64,000 nucleotides of DNA. Origin: DAOVXM01 sp963746255. Lineage in GTDB: Bacteria > Chloroflexota > Anaerolineae > Anaerolineales > UBA4823. Under the pieces are notes generated by a model that was given only the letters and a program-made list of their open reading frames with translations, searched no databases and was not told the DNA's origin. The stretch covers positions 1,612,001 through 1,676,000 of the forward strand of contig CAVVAJ010000009.1 of assembly GCA_963746255.1 (NCBI GenBank), read 5' to 3'. The translations under genes and the position numbers were made by a program. Below are positions 34,842 to 43,965 of the stretch, one piece after another (position 1 is the first letter of the stretch; each line of letters opens with the position of its first letter).

Positions 34842-35893
34842 TTAGTTAGTATTCGATCCCATCACAGCTTTGAATATCTTCACTGCCTGCTCGACGTTAT
34901 GGCTGTTGATCCCGTAATGAGTTACAAGACGGAAACGGCGGTCTCCAACCGCTCCGACCCGCAGTCCTTGTGCACTTAGGTTCGCAGCTATTTGGGGTGA
35001 ATTGGCTTGGATGGAGTTGTCTACCTCACAAAAAACCATATTGGTATATGGAGTGCCAGGATCCAATATTATTCCGGGCACAGTTTCTAACCCTGCCGCC
35101 AGCTGCTGAGCTCGGAAATGGTCATCCGCCAAACGATCTGTTGTTGTCTCGAGGGCGACGATGCCTGCAGCTGCCAGGATACCTGCCTGGCGCATCCCAC
35201 CACCGAGCATCTTTCGGATGCGGTGGGCGCGCTTGATGAACTCCTTCGAACCACATACAACCGATCCAACTGGCGCACATAACCCCTTGCTTAAGCAAAA
35301 AGTCACCGAGTCAACTGGTCCGGTTAAATCGCTTGCTGGCACATTCAACGCGGCAGCGGCGTTAAATCAGACGCGCCCCATCTAGATGGAGCACCAAATT
35401 ATGCCGGCGCGCAAGCTCCCCGACAGCTTGGGTGTATTCTACAGATAATGCGACGCCCCCACAGCGGTTATGTGTATTTTCAATCGATATCAGCCTGGTT
35501 ATTGGGAAGTGAGGAGTCATCAGGGCGGATAGCTGCTTCAATATCCTTGATTGACATGGTGCCATCTGGGTGGTTGTACAGCTGTCGCGAATGAACGCTG
35601 CCTAATGCGGAGATACCGCCAGCTTCATACAGGAAAGTATGTGCCTTGTCTCCCAGTATCACTTCATCACCACGATTGCATTGTGCGAGTAGTGCAACAA
35701 GGTTCCCCATTGTGCCTGATGCGACAAATAATCCCGCTTCTTTTCCCAGCCGTTCTGCCGCCATCTCCTGCAGTCGATTTACTGTCGGATCCTCTCCGTA
35801 CACATCATCACCTACAGGTGCATTTGCCATGGCTTCTCGCATCGCTGGCGTTGGTTTGGTAACAGTGTCTGAACGTAGATCGATAAAGTCCAT
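34842..35893 (-). pseudogene. ltaE: Low-specificity L-threonine aldolase gene with two frameshifts
   Basis: Three reading frames together encode an about 350-residue threonine aldolase, a PLP enzyme that splits threonine to glycine and acetaldehyde. The start (MDFIDLRSDTVTKPTPAM) is intact from 35893. Near 35515 one extra base moves the frame to PHFPITRLISIENTHNRCGG; near 35367 another extra base moves it to FNAAAALNVP and SVTFCLSKGLCAPVGS, which holds the PLP Lys. Each stretch ends soon after in its own frame. Deleting one base at each point gives a continuous normal protein. It may be inactive, or the two bases may be sequence errors. Confidence 0.8.
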
Positions 35894-35946
35894 TCCTATA
35901 CTCCTATCTGCTGATGTCCTCTTAATGGATGAGCCGTTTTTGGGAT

Positions 35947-36876
35947 TTATTTTTCTGATGATTTTAAACGGATAATAGTTTGCTCGAGTTCGGGAGCCAG
36001 CGCGGCCTCGAATGTGTGCGGTTCTTCTTCGTCTCGCAATTTGATCGTCAGCTGCTGGGCATGTAAAAAATGGCGTGCGATGGGGATTGTCGCTTTATGT
36101 TTGCCGTAGATCCTATCCCCGGTGATTGGGCATCCAAGGAATTTCATATGTAAACGGATCTGGTGGGTTCGTCCAGTAATGGGGTGGACTTCGAGGAGTG
36201 TATGGTTCTTGAAATTTTCCAAGGTGCGGTATTCACTGATTGCGTTACGCCCTTTTAAAGGGCTTACCACGGCCATTAGCTTGCGGTTGTGTGGATCGCG
36301 CCCAATTGGCGCCTCGACGCGCCCAGAGGGTGTGGGTGGTCTACCATCCACCAATGCGAAATAGATTTTCTCTACCTGCCGGCCGCTGAACTGGTTTTGC
36401 AGCCAGCGGTGTGTGGAATCGTTCTTTGCAAGTAAAATTATGCCAGATGTGTCCTTATCCAACCGGTGAACGATTCCTGGTCTAGTTTCACCGCCCACCC
36501 CCTCCATATCTGGAGCGTGAGCTAGGGCAGCATGCACTAACGTGCCGCTATCATGCCCTGCTGATGGGTGCACTACCATTCCGGCAGGTTTGTTTACAAC
36601 GATCAAGTCGTCGTTTTCATATATGATATCTAAGGGGATGTTTTCTGGTTTCAGGTAGCTTGGGGTTTGAGGCGGGATCTGTATATCAATTACCGCTTTA
36701 CCGCTTAGGACTTCACTGGACTTGGAGATTGTTCTTCCCTCGACACGGACGTATCCAGCTTTAATTAAGGACTGCAGCCTGGAACGGGAGAGTTCGGGCA
36801 GGCACATTGCCAGAAATTTATCGATGCGTTCGGGTTGGTTGCCTGAATACTCGAGCTTTATTCGCTGTTCACTCAC
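35947..36876 (-). CDS. RluA family pseudouridine synthase
   Basis: A 309-residue enzyme with an N-terminal S4 domain (about 12-70, RIDKFLAMCLPELSRSRLQS) and the RluA catalytic domain. HRLDKDTSGIILLAKN near residue 135 carries the catalytic Asp. VNKPAGMVVHPSAG and GRTHQIRLH complete the fold. It isomerises uridine to pseudouridine in 23S rRNA, most likely RluD-type given the S4 domain. It overlaps the lspA end by 8 bp, an arrangement (lspA-rluD) common in bacteria. Confidence 0.93.
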   Translation of the reverse strand: MSEQRIKLEYSGNQPERIDKFLAMCLPELSRSRLQSLIKAGYVRVEGRTISKSSEVLSGKAVIDIQIPPQTPSYLKPENIPLDIIYENDDLIVVNKPAGMVVHPSAGHDSGTLVHAALAHAPDMEGVGGETRPGIVHRLDKDTSGIILLAKNDSTHRWLQNQFSGRQVEKIYFALVDGRPPTPSGRVEAPIGRDPHNRKLMAVVSPLKGRNAISEYRTLENFKNHTLLEVHPITGRTHQIRLHMKFLGCPITGDRIYGKHKATIPIARHFLHAQQLTIKLRDEEEPHTFEAALAPELEQTIIRLKSSEK

Positions 36877-37444
36877 CCTGAAATTCCTCAGACGGAGGTG
36901 GGGTTGATGCAGTGAGCTGCTCAGCCACCTTTTCTTCTGAAGATGGCTGTAGTTGCCGTTCTTTCCGTTCTTTCAACAACATCCCAAGGATTAACAACGC
37001 AGTACCCACAGAAATACTAGCGTCCGCGATATTAAATACCGGGAAAATCCACACGGAGATGAAATCCGTTACCAAACCGGTATTAATTCGATCGATGAGA
37101 TTTCCGAGCGCTCCACCGAGCTGCAAGCATAACGCAAATCGAATTAACCAGTCTTCTGGTGGTACCTTGGGAAAATAGTAAATTATGGCTATAGCGACCA
37201 GGACCGCAAGGATGGAAAAGATGCTGTTCATCCCCTGGAAAATGCCAAATGCTGCGCCTGAGTTTTCTATGTAGAGAATGCGTGCGTAAGGTATCAGCCA
37301 ATGCCAGGGTGACCACATCTCGCCCAAATCCAGATTCGTGCGTACAGTCACTTTACTCCATTGGTCCAAGATGACCACAATACCAGCTATCGTAAAAAGG
37401 AAAATATAGTCAACCAGCTTTCGTTTCAAGCCATCTCTCCGCAT
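36869..37444 (-). CDS. lspA: Signal peptidase II (lipoprotein signal peptidase)
   Basis: A 191-residue four-helix membrane protease that removes signal peptides from prolipoproteins. The two catalytic Asp residues are in GNLIDRI (about 118) and FNIADASISVG (about 141). DQWSK and NSGAAFGIF are further family motifs. The C-terminal tail (about 160-191) is hydrophilic and longer than usual. It fits the many lipoproteins in this window, whose Cys-anchored maturation needs this enzyme. Confidence 0.93.
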   Translation of the reverse strand: MRRDGLKRKLVDYIFLFTIAGIVVILDQWSKVTVRTNLDLGEMWSPWHWLIPYARILYIENSGAAFGIFQGMNSIFSILAVLVAIAIIYYFPKVPPEDWLIRFALCLQLGGALGNLIDRINTGLVTDFISVWIFPVFNIADASISVGTALLILGMLLKERKERQLQPSSEEKVAEQLTASTPPPSEEFQGE

Positions 37445-37475
37445 TCAGTGGATATCTGTAGACCCACATTTTACC

Positions 37476-37994
37476 TCAGGAGTGGTCATTGGCTTGCTTG
37501 GCAACCGCGCAACTTTGGACATATACTGCCAATTTTGGCGTTTGAGAAGCAAGCGTATTGAGGATTTTTTCTTGGTTCGACATCCCGGCTGGATCGGAGA
37601 TGTAAACCAAATGGGCGCGGTAGTGTTCTTTACAGTCGCTCGCTCCAAATCCGGCTACCGGTGATGAAGCAAAGGACAGTTGGGCTACAGCCCGAGTCCA
37701 ACTGCATTCAAGCTTTGTCGGGGAGTAGCTGAAATATACTGCTTCAGCTTGCCTGTGTGCCATCAGATAATCACAATGCCAGTGCTGATTACCCCAAGTA
37801 CACAGGTGCCGGCGAATGCGACAATTAACCCCACCAGGACCGAATGCACTGCCAATGTACAGGTAAGTGCCAGATTGAAATGAATAGTGTCCAAGCTGTC
37901 CGATTCTTATGCGTCGGTTCTGTGGGAGTGAGAGTTTTAGGATATACGTGCCAGGAGATGAGCGAAGCAATAATTGACTCTTATTTTTAGTCAT
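37476..37994 (-). CDS. DUF123/GIY-YIG nuclease-like protein
   Basis: A 172-residue protein. GTYILKLSLPQNRRIRIGQL, then YLYIGSAFGPGGVNCRIRRH and HWHCDYLMAH, match DUF123, a GIY-YIG nuclease-related domain often fused or next to endonuclease III. The late GFGASDCKEHYRAHLVYI is also typical. No nth gene is adjacent here. The last 35 residues (from SDPAGMSN) are less conserved. It starts 31 bp before lspA; TATACT lies about 13 bp before its ATG as a possible -10 box. Confidence 0.8.
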   Translation of the reverse strand: MTKNKSQLLLRSSPGTYILKLSLPQNRRIRIGQLGHYSFQSGTYLYIGSAFGPGGVNCRIRRHLCTWGNQHWHCDYLMAHRQAEAVYFSYSPTKLECSWTRAVAQLSFASSPVAGFGASDCKEHYRAHLVYISDPAGMSNQEKILNTLASQTPKLAVYVQSCAVAKQANDHS

Positions 37995-38063
37995 TTCTGC
38001 TGGTAAGTATAAAGTAGCGGTAGCGCGGTCGGCGACAATTTGGGTATTTGGAGAATATACTAA

Positions 38064-38096
38064 AGATACTGGGGCATCCTGATTTCCCCAGTATCT
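38064..38096 (-). terminator. Terminator of the riboswitch-controlled gene
   Basis: Perfect 11-bp hairpin AGATACTGGGG / CCCCAGTATCT (38064-38074 with 38086-38096), loop of 11 nt, about 25 bp beyond the stop of the large surface protein and followed by TTTAGTATATT on the minus strand. Confidence 0.6.
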
Positions 38097-38121
38097 GAGA
38101 TTATCGAAATGGCTTAGGATG

Positions 38122-40014
38122 TTATCGGGAAACGAGTGATGGCTTCTTCAATAGGTATACGGTTGAACCTACGCTCAACACGGAGATGAGCAGCAGACCC
38201 CATACAGGGCTCTTTCCCTGTGGTGCCGCATTAAATGCCATCAACTGTACAGCGGTTGGGCTGGTGCCTCCGGAAATAGTAACTTTTGTAAGATCTTTAA
38301 CATCGACACAAGATACAGTGTTAGCGTCGGTGTCGCGATCTTGTTGACCCGTTGGGCAAGCCTCCCACTCGACACCGCTCCATATCGCCTGGTAGGTTGT
38401 GGTTTCATCACCGATATCGCTTTGTTCAAATTCACTCTGATCATACTTTAAGGTTACGTCTGCTTGGTACCCAGTACCATTGACCGAGACAATATAGTGG
38501 CGTTTTACAGGTACCACGCCATCGATTATTAATCCTTCTGGGTCCCATGCTCCAGGGTATGCTTGTACCGCTACCTGAGACACAGAACCAAGCTCTTGAA
38601 ACCGGATTTGGGCACCAATTTCTGGGGCGAATGCGTAATCTACGTCCGGGTTGGTAACATTGATGATTTCCTCATAACCACATTCGCTCTGCAGGACCTG
38701 CTGCCCGGTGGAGTAGTTTGCTGTCCAGGCATACAAGTACCCGTTATATTGGATCAGTTGGGCAAGGATATTTTTGGAATCTCCTAAGCCACTGCCTCCG
38801 ACCTGTTCCCAGACGACAAGTGTACCTTTGCTATCCAGCAATCCTGTGGTTCGCCATAATTCGAGGCCAGTTATATTATTGGTAATCGCAACGTATAACG
38901 CGTCATTGTAAGTGGTTGCTGTGTCAACTGAGACCGAGTAATTGTTCGCATCCCCCATACCGGGTACATTGACCTGCTGCCAGGTCCCCTGATCCCCCCC
39001 TAGACTGCGGTAGATCACAATACCTTTCGAGTTCCTAGATGATATGTACAGGTACCCATCAAGTTCTCCCAAGATGTTCACCCGATAGCTGCCAGATTCA
39101 CCGCTGAATATTTCCTCCCAACTCGGGGTGCCAGCGAGGCTCGACGTGCGGTAAAGCTTACCAATATCGTCGTCATAATTACTGTAAAGTGCCCCGACAT
39201 GGTGCGTTCCGAAATACAACGCACCATCGTATACGTAACCAGACCACACTTGAGTATTGCGTGGATTTTCAGCCGATTCTCCAAAACCGCTGAGATTTTT
39301 CTGCATCCAGGTTGCGCCATCAGAGGTACACCACACTTGGGCGCCAACCGACCAGTTTTGAGTGCCGCCACACAGATACCCATCGAACACCTGCATATCC
39401 TTGAAGTTTATATTATTGGTGGATCCGAAACCTGGTCCGATTGCCGCAGTCGTGTTTACCCATGTGCCAGGGTCGCCACTTGGGCTGCGGAAGACTCGGG
39501 TTCCATAACTGCTTGTGCCGCCATTCGCAACACTCGCAAACATATACCCATTAAACTCAGCCAAACTGTCGATATGGTCAGCTTCAACAACATTCTGGAT
39601 GCCAAACGGGTAGCCTTGTGGATCCGCGGCTACTTCTTCCCAATTACTTTGACTGGTCGCGATTTGGACACCTGGCTTTGTACGCCAGATACGAGCCCCG
39701 TAGATGTTATCCCCTTCCATTCCCAGGTAGAGCTGTCCATTGAACACCAAAACCTCAAACGCTTCTTCACTGGAGTAGCTTGTGTTTGATCCTGTATCCA
39801 TGCCAAAAGCATCATCGTTCACCTGGGTAAATGGCTGGCATTGGAGCGAAACGTTTGCCAGTATAGCTGCCTGTCCATTCTCGACTGTATTAACTCCGAG
39901 ATAAAACAGCAGTAGTACTGCTAGTAAGCAGCAGCTGATGAGATTCGTGAGATATTGTTTTGTGAATCGTAATGTGAAATGCTTGGGTCGTCTGGTAATG
40001 TTGAAGCTTTTCAT
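38122..40014 (-). CDS. Large predicted surface protein under c-di-GMP riboswitch control
   Basis: A 630-residue predicted exported protein. The ATG at 40014 is chosen because CCGGAG lies 9 nt ahead; an ATG at 40023 touches that site. A basic N-terminus and hydrophobic segment (about 22-40) form a signal anchor. Residues 60-430 consist of repeats with the pattern NGYLY or DGALYFG plus W-R-T/S segments, suggesting a beta-propeller of Kelch-like type. A beta domain follows (about 450-590), and a C-terminal hydrophobic helix with KKP (about 606-625) could anchor it. I do not recognise a family. The leader suggests expression changes with c-di-GMP, as for adhesins. Confidence 0.75.
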   Translation of the reverse strand: MKSFNITRRPKHFTLRFTKQYLTNLISCCLLAVLLLFYLGVNTVENGQAAILANVSLQCQPFTQVNDDAFGMDTGSNTSYSSEEAFEVLVFNGQLYLGMEGDNIYGARIWRTKPGVQIATSQSNWEEVAADPQGYPFGIQNVVEADHIDSLAEFNGYMFASVANGGTSSYGTRVFRSPSGDPGTWVNTTAAIGPGFGSTNNINFKDMQVFDGYLCGGTQNWSVGAQVWCTSDGATWMQKNLSGFGESAENPRNTQVWSGYVYDGALYFGTHHVGALYSNYDDDIGKLYRTSSLAGTPSWEEIFSGESGSYRVNILGELDGYLYISSRNSKGIVIYRSLGGDQGTWQQVNVPGMGDANNYSVSVDTATTYNDALYVAITNNITGLELWRTTGLLDSKGTLVVWEQVGGSGLGDSKNILAQLIQYNGYLYAWTANYSTGQQVLQSECGYEEIINVTNPDVDYAFAPEIGAQIRFQELGSVSQVAVQAYPGAWDPEGLIIDGVVPVKRHYIVSVNGTGYQADVTLKYDQSEFEQSDIGDETTTYQAIWSGVEWEACPTGQQDRDTDANTVSCVDVKDLTKVTISGGTSPTAVQLMAFNAAPQGKSPVWGLLLISVLSVGSTVYLLKKPSLVSR

Positions 40015-40022
40015 GCGACTCA

Positions 40023-40071
40023 TCTCCGGTTACTTCGGTATGTATGGGCCATGCACGCCATACTCCGGAGA
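40023..40071 (-). promoter_or_regulatory. Helix that can sequester the ribosome binding site
   Basis: On the transcript TCTCCGG (40071-40065) can pair with CCGGAGA (40029-40023), which contains the Shine-Dalgarno GGAG. Between them GTATGG and CCATAC form a second helix. This would close the initiation site and lies directly after the riboswitch. Confidence 0.55.
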
Positions 40072-40093
40072 CAAGAGAGTCACTCTACTCTTC

Positions 40094-40180
40094 GGCAGCT
40101 TGGCGATCATAGCCATCTGTGTTGGCCTTAGACCCATAGCTTTGCGTCCCCAGCTTTCACTGGGTATGCCTGTTCGGTGC
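40094..40180 (-). promoter_or_regulatory. Cyclic-di-GMP-I (GEMM) riboswitch
   Basis: The transcript reads AACAGGCATACCCAGTGAAA, then GCTGGGGACGCAAAGC, then GGGTCTAAGGCC, then ATGGCTATGATCGCC and GCTGCC. This follows the GEMM-I consensus: GGCA-A, a stem capped by GUGAAAGC (GNRA-type), the invariant GGGACGCAAAGC, the CUAAGG tetraloop-receptor side, and AUGGC closing to GCC. It ends about 65 nt before the start codon of the surface protein. Expected ligand: c-di-GMP. On or off direction cannot be read from sequence alone. Confidence 0.85.
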
Positions 40181-40206
40181 AGATTATTGTGTATTGGTGT
40201 TTTGAT

Positions 40207-40227
40207 GTGTTTGGCGCTACCAAACAC
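40207..40227. repeat. Hairpin upstream of the riboswitch
   Basis: Perfect 8-bp inverted repeat GTGTTTGG / CCAAACAC with a 5-nt loop, 27 bp upstream of the aptamer start. A second short repeat, GCTGG/CCAGC, lies at about 40276-40291. Either could be an operator or a transcript hairpin. Confidence 0.4.
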
Positions 40228-40373
40228 CGGAACACACACGTATTCAACTGTATATTCTATTAACGGATAAAAATCGCTGGATATAACCAGCTAATAAACT
40301 TGTTAAGTCCCCAATTGATGTATTCGCCTTGAGATGCGCCTCATTTAGGTTCGATGGGGATAACCTGCCGGAG

Positions 40374-41312
40374 TTATGCGGGAGATTGCGGTGGGCACCC
40401 GACGAAATCGATTTGGTGGGCGATATAGATTAATTTACCTAGCTCGATTTGTTGATGACGTTTAGTGATCCAGGCTGTGAACACCGTCTGGTCTAGCCCT
40501 TGATAGTTATTCAATGCTTGGTGGATTGTGTTGATGATGAAATGTAGGAAGTATGAATCGTCTTCAGGATATCTCCCATCCATCGGGAAGACGATCCAGT
40601 CTGATGACCCTGCCGCAGTGATTTCGGCCCCTGCCTGTCGCAGGTGGTGGAATAAATGTCGTCCAGTCTGACTATCACCTGATTTTTCCCCGGCTATTGT
40701 ACGCTCATCCATGGTGCGGTGATAAAGTGCGATAATCATCCGGTCGTATTCGGTGTCAATTGGTGGTTCTAGTATTGTCTCCCCATCAAAATTGATCGTG
40801 AAATAGAAGTGACCAGACGGTCGCAAGAGCCTGAGCAGGTCTGGCAAGATGAGCGGGATGTCGATCAAATCTATAAACGCGTTGGCGAGCAGCAGGTCAC
40901 AGTATGGCTTACCACCATAATGGTTGAGAAAGTGCTCCAGTTCGGACGTTATAAATTGGACATTGTAAGATCTCTTCTTCTTGTGAAGGTGGATATTGTT
41001 CCCCTGGCAATCGAAGCTATATCCAGACGTAATCGCCCACCGGGACAAGCGGTCGATTGCTATGGTGGTGTTTTCGTTCTGATTATCCAGCGCCGTATAT
41101 TCAAACTTTTCCAACAGTCTCCATTCGATGATACGCTCAACCATTGTTCCAATACCAGCCCCAAGTTCAAGCACGCGTAGGGGTTTACCCGAAGCAGTCT
41201 GGGGGAGGTTTTTTGCTAGTGTTCCCCACACACGTCGGTTGAGGGCGCGGTCATCAATGCTTTTCTTGGCTGACAAGTATCTTTGGAAGCTATACAGATC
41301 CGGTTCTCTCAT
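40374..41312 (-). CDS. Class I SAM-dependent methyltransferase
   Basis: A 312-residue methyltransferase. VLELGAGIGTMVERII near residues 45-60 is the SAM-binding motif I, and LLLANAFIDLIDIPLILPDL with LLRPSGHFYFTINFDG covers motifs II-III. The ATG at 41312 (MREPDLYSFQRYL) is selected; it overlaps the glycosyltransferase stop by 23 bp, so translation is coupled. It is the last gene of the nine-gene 40.4-47.9 kb block. The acceptor is unknown. Confidence 0.85.
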   Translation of the reverse strand: MREPDLYSFQRYLSAKKSIDDRALNRRVWGTLAKNLPQTASGKPLRVLELGAGIGTMVERIIEWRLLEKFEYTALDNQNENTTIAIDRLSRWAITSGYSFDCQGNNIHLHKKKRSYNVQFITSELEHFLNHYGGKPYCDLLLANAFIDLIDIPLILPDLLRLLRPSGHFYFTINFDGETILEPPIDTEYDRMIIALYHRTMDERTIAGEKSGDSQTGRHLFHHLRQAGAEITAAGSSDWIVFPMDGRYPEDDSYFLHFIINTIHQALNNYQGLDQTVFTAWITKRHQQIELGKLIYIAHQIDFVGCPPQSPA

Positions 41313-42396
41313 CTCGGGTTGCCATCCTCTGTAAAAAAGTATAAATACGGGTACAGGTATCTTCCCAAGTTGGGGCGGCGAGGAAATATCCCCGCGCAGT
41401 GACACTCATCTCAGCTAACTGGGCCCGGTTCTGGTATAGCTGTTGGATTCGCTGGGCTAGTTCTTCGGTTGCTCCTGGTTGCACAAGAAAGCCATTGGAG
41501 CCATTAGTTATGGTTTCAGCCGCGGCTCCGCTATCAGTCGCTATAGAGGGCAGACCGAATCCCATTCCTTCTAAATACACAATTCCGAAGCCTTCGTAGT
41601 TGGAAGGTACCACTAATAGATGGTGGGATATAAATTGCTCGGCGAGCTGTTTAGTACCTACACTGCCAAGCATGCTGACTTGCCCTCGATTACCCGATCG
41701 TTCAATCAATTTTTGGATTTTTGTGACGTAAGCCTTATCCATATCCAACCCGCCAACAACCGTTAAACGGAAAGACTCTGGCGGTAGCAGTGCGAGTGAT
41801 CGTAGCAGGAAATGGAGCCCTTTACGGGGGATCAGATTGCCGATGAAGATCAATTTCAATGGACCGGGCTGATATGCACGGCGCTCAATTTCTCCATAGG
41901 TTATCCGCGAATTGAACCTGTCACCAGCAGGGTGTGCTACGATGGCTGCTGATGCGGGACCAGCGAACTTTTCCACTGCTCGCCGAGTTGTTTGGCTGTT
42001 ATAGACAAACCCGTTGATTGTTTTTAGATAAAATCCTTCGATCCATTTATAAAGCGGTATGAACATTTTTCGATGGCTTTCGCTAGTTCGCAGATGGTGG
42101 ACAATCGCAATAATAGCGGGTTGGTAGCCACGTTTCTGCAGCCTCCTATTCATCCAAAAGAGAGAGGGATGATTGAGTTCATCCTGCAGCAAAATGTCCA
42201 AATGTGCACCGGTGATTCGTGATAGGAGCTGCCCTGATAAATTGTCGGTCAAGTGTCTGGGGTAATCTCGTACGGCTAAGGAGATTATTTCCACATGGTC
42301 CCCTTGATTATGCAAGTATTCGACCAGTTTACGATCGTATAGATATCCCCCTGAGAGAATTTCTAAGCCTCCGTAGATGATAAAACCAACTCGCAA
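41290..42396 (-). CDS. GT4 family glycosyltransferase
   Basis: A 368-residue GT-B glycosyltransferase. An N-terminal acceptor domain starts MRVGFIIYGGLEILSGG, and the donor domain has KLIFIGNLIPRKGLHFLL, HHLLVVPSNYEGFGIVYLEG and GLPSIATDSGAAAETI, typical of retaining family GT4 enzymes. It transfers a sugar from a nucleotide sugar to an unknown acceptor in the cytoplasm. Its neighbours (methyltransferases, PTPS-like, dehydrogenase, RibD-C) make a glycosylated small molecule or lipid plausible. Confidence 0.88.
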   Translation of the reverse strand: MRVGFIIYGGLEILSGGYLYDRKLVEYLHNQGDHVEIISLAVRDYPRHLTDNLSGQLLSRITGAHLDILLQDELNHPSLFWMNRRLQKRGYQPAIIAIVHHLRTSESHRKMFIPLYKWIEGFYLKTINGFVYNSQTTRRAVEKFAGPASAAIVAHPAGDRFNSRITYGEIERRAYQPGPLKLIFIGNLIPRKGLHFLLRSLALLPPESFRLTVVGGLDMDKAYVTKIQKLIERSGNRGQVSMLGSVGTKQLAEQFISHHLLVVPSNYEGFGIVYLEGMGFGLPSIATDSGAAAETITNGSNGFLVQPGATEELAQRIQQLYQNRAQLAEMSVTARGYFLAAPTWEDTCTRIYTFLQRMATRDERTGSV

Positions 42397-42479
42397 CTCA
42401 ACTCTCTCCTACGGATGGGCAGTCGAAGAAAATCGTTCTTCTTTCATTATGCTGTTAATGATATTTATTTCTCTGCTGT

Positions 42480-42857
42480 TCAGTGTTCCATCCGGAAAGA
42501 AGCCCAGGCGATCTCATTTTCCCACAGTTTAACGGTGATGAATTGGATATTCGGAGCTTGGATCTTGTTCGCTAATTCCTGGCATAATATTTTCGCAAAG
42601 TATTCTAAGCTTGGATTTACCCCGCTGAATTCTTGATGCTCGTTTAGAGCCTGATCGCGATACCTCCGTATTACCTCATCAAGCTCAAGCTCAATATCAA
42701 CGATATCAACCAGGAATTCATTTTGGTTCAGCTCTTCCCCCTCCAATTGAAGTTCGATGACATAATGGTGGGAGTGGGGATAGTTTTCCTTCCCCCAATC
42801 ACCACCTACTAAATAATGTTGGGCGATAAAATCACGTTTAACTGCTACAGTGTACAT
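42480..42857 (-). CDS. 6-pyruvoyl-tetrahydropterin synthase-like protein lacking the catalytic Cys
   Basis: A 125-residue T-fold protein of the PTPS/QueD family. Zinc-binding histidines are seen as AQHYL (His14) and HSHHYV (His29 and His31). The Asp/His/Glu relay is represented by VDIVDIELEL, LNEHQEF and KLWEN. The Cys that acts as base in QueD and PTPS, normally between the first and second His motifs, is absent; GKEN offers a Glu instead, as in PTPS-III. It may act on a dihydroneopterin-type or related substrate. Family membership is firm; the reaction is not. Confidence 0.82.
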   Translation of the reverse strand: MYTVAVKRDFIAQHYLVGGDWGKENYPHSHHYVIELQLEGEELNQNEFLVDIVDIELELDEVIRRYRDQALNEHQEFSGVNPSLEYFAKILCQELANKIQAPNIQFITVKLWENEIAWASFRMEH

Positions 42858-42954
42858 AATTAACCAACCGTTTACAAGAATTTTGAGCCCATTGTGCTTA
42901 TCTACCCAGCCTCTAATACCTTCTCAAAGGGAATGATCTGCTATCTACAACCTG

Positions 42955-43965
42955 TCAATTGTTGGGGTAGGTTAACACTACTTGGATCGCAGTTGCGGGG
43001 TGCTGATCAAGTGTTTGGTAAGCTTCTGCAGCTTGTTGAAATGGGATGCGGTGGGTGATGAGCTGTGAGGCTTGGCTGTCTCCAAGCATTTCCCAAGCCA
43101 ACGCATAGCGTCGCTGCTTATCCCAGCGACCGCGAAGTTCCGGCGTGATAGTGCTTACTTGGCTGCTGATCAATCTGATATGGCTGCGGTGGAAACGCCC
43201 GCCCAACTCGAGTTCAACGTGTTTTGTTCCATACCAAGAACCGATCACAACTCTGCCGCTGTAGCCCGTTATCTTTATCGCTTGATTCAATGCTTCTGGA
43301 GAACCAGATAACTCAAATGACAGATCTGCTCCATCTGGAAGCAGCTCTTGTATTTTGACTAGATCATCCGGGTGAACGCTGGCATGCGCTCCAATAGCTG
43401 CTGATGCTTCCCTGCGCAATTGATGACGATCGATCGTAAGAAGCATATTGAGTGGGAGTCGCGCAAGCAGTTCACAGGTCAACAGCCCAATTACACCTTG
43501 CCCGAAAATGACCACTCTTTCGCCAATCATGGGTACACCATCCATGACCAATGAGAGCGCTGTTTCCATGCTGGGGAAAAGGACGCCTAATTCGGTTGGT
43601 ACACCCTTAGGCATACGGATTAACTCATCAGGAGTACAAGTAAAATATGTGGCGTGGGGATGAAACGCGAAGACGATTTGGTCATTCCACTGTGGGTCCA
43701 CCTGCCGGCCACAATCGACCACTTTCCCAATCAGACAGTAGCCATATTTTAGCGGGTAGCTGAAAACGACATTCAACAGCCGTATATGGTGGTCCAGCGG
43801 GATGTCTTTTGGGAACTCACCTCGAAAAAGCATCAGCTCTGTACCGGCGCTGATTGCAGATAAGCGTGTTTCAACCAATACCTGGTCTTCCGCAAGGGCA
43901 TCGATGCGCTCGGTCTCGATTGAGACCTGGTATGGTCCCGTGAAATAAAGGCAATCAGCATTCAT
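42955..43965 (-). CDS. Zinc-binding alcohol dehydrogenase family (MDR) protein
   Basis: A 336-residue medium-chain dehydrogenase/reductase. A GroES-like N-terminal part (SAISAGTELMLFRGE) is followed by VVIFGQGVIGLLTCELL, the NAD(P)-binding GxGxxG, and SFELSGSPEALNQAIKITG. The catalytic-zinc Cys/His set of classical alcohol dehydrogenases is not obvious, so it may be a zinc-free reductase. Similar proteins occur in bacteriochlorophyll (BchC-like) and other biosynthetic clusters. The ATG at 43965 overlaps the RibD-C stop (ATGA) and has GGGGGA ahead. Confidence 0.85.
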   Translation of the reverse strand: MNADCLYFTGPYQVSIETERIDALAEDQVLVETRLSAISAGTELMLFRGEFPKDIPLDHHIRLLNVVFSYPLKYGYCLIGKVVDCGRQVDPQWNDQIVFAFHPHATYFTCTPDELIRMPKGVPTELGVLFPSMETALSLVMDGVPMIGERVVIFGQGVIGLLTCELLARLPLNMLLTIDRHQLRREASAAIGAHASVHPDDLVKIQELLPDGADLSFELSGSPEALNQAIKITGYSGRVVIGSWYGTKHVELELGGRFHRSHIRLISSQVSTITPELRGRWDKQRRYALAWEMLGDSQASQLITHRIPFQQAAEAYQTLDQHPATAIQVVLTYPNN

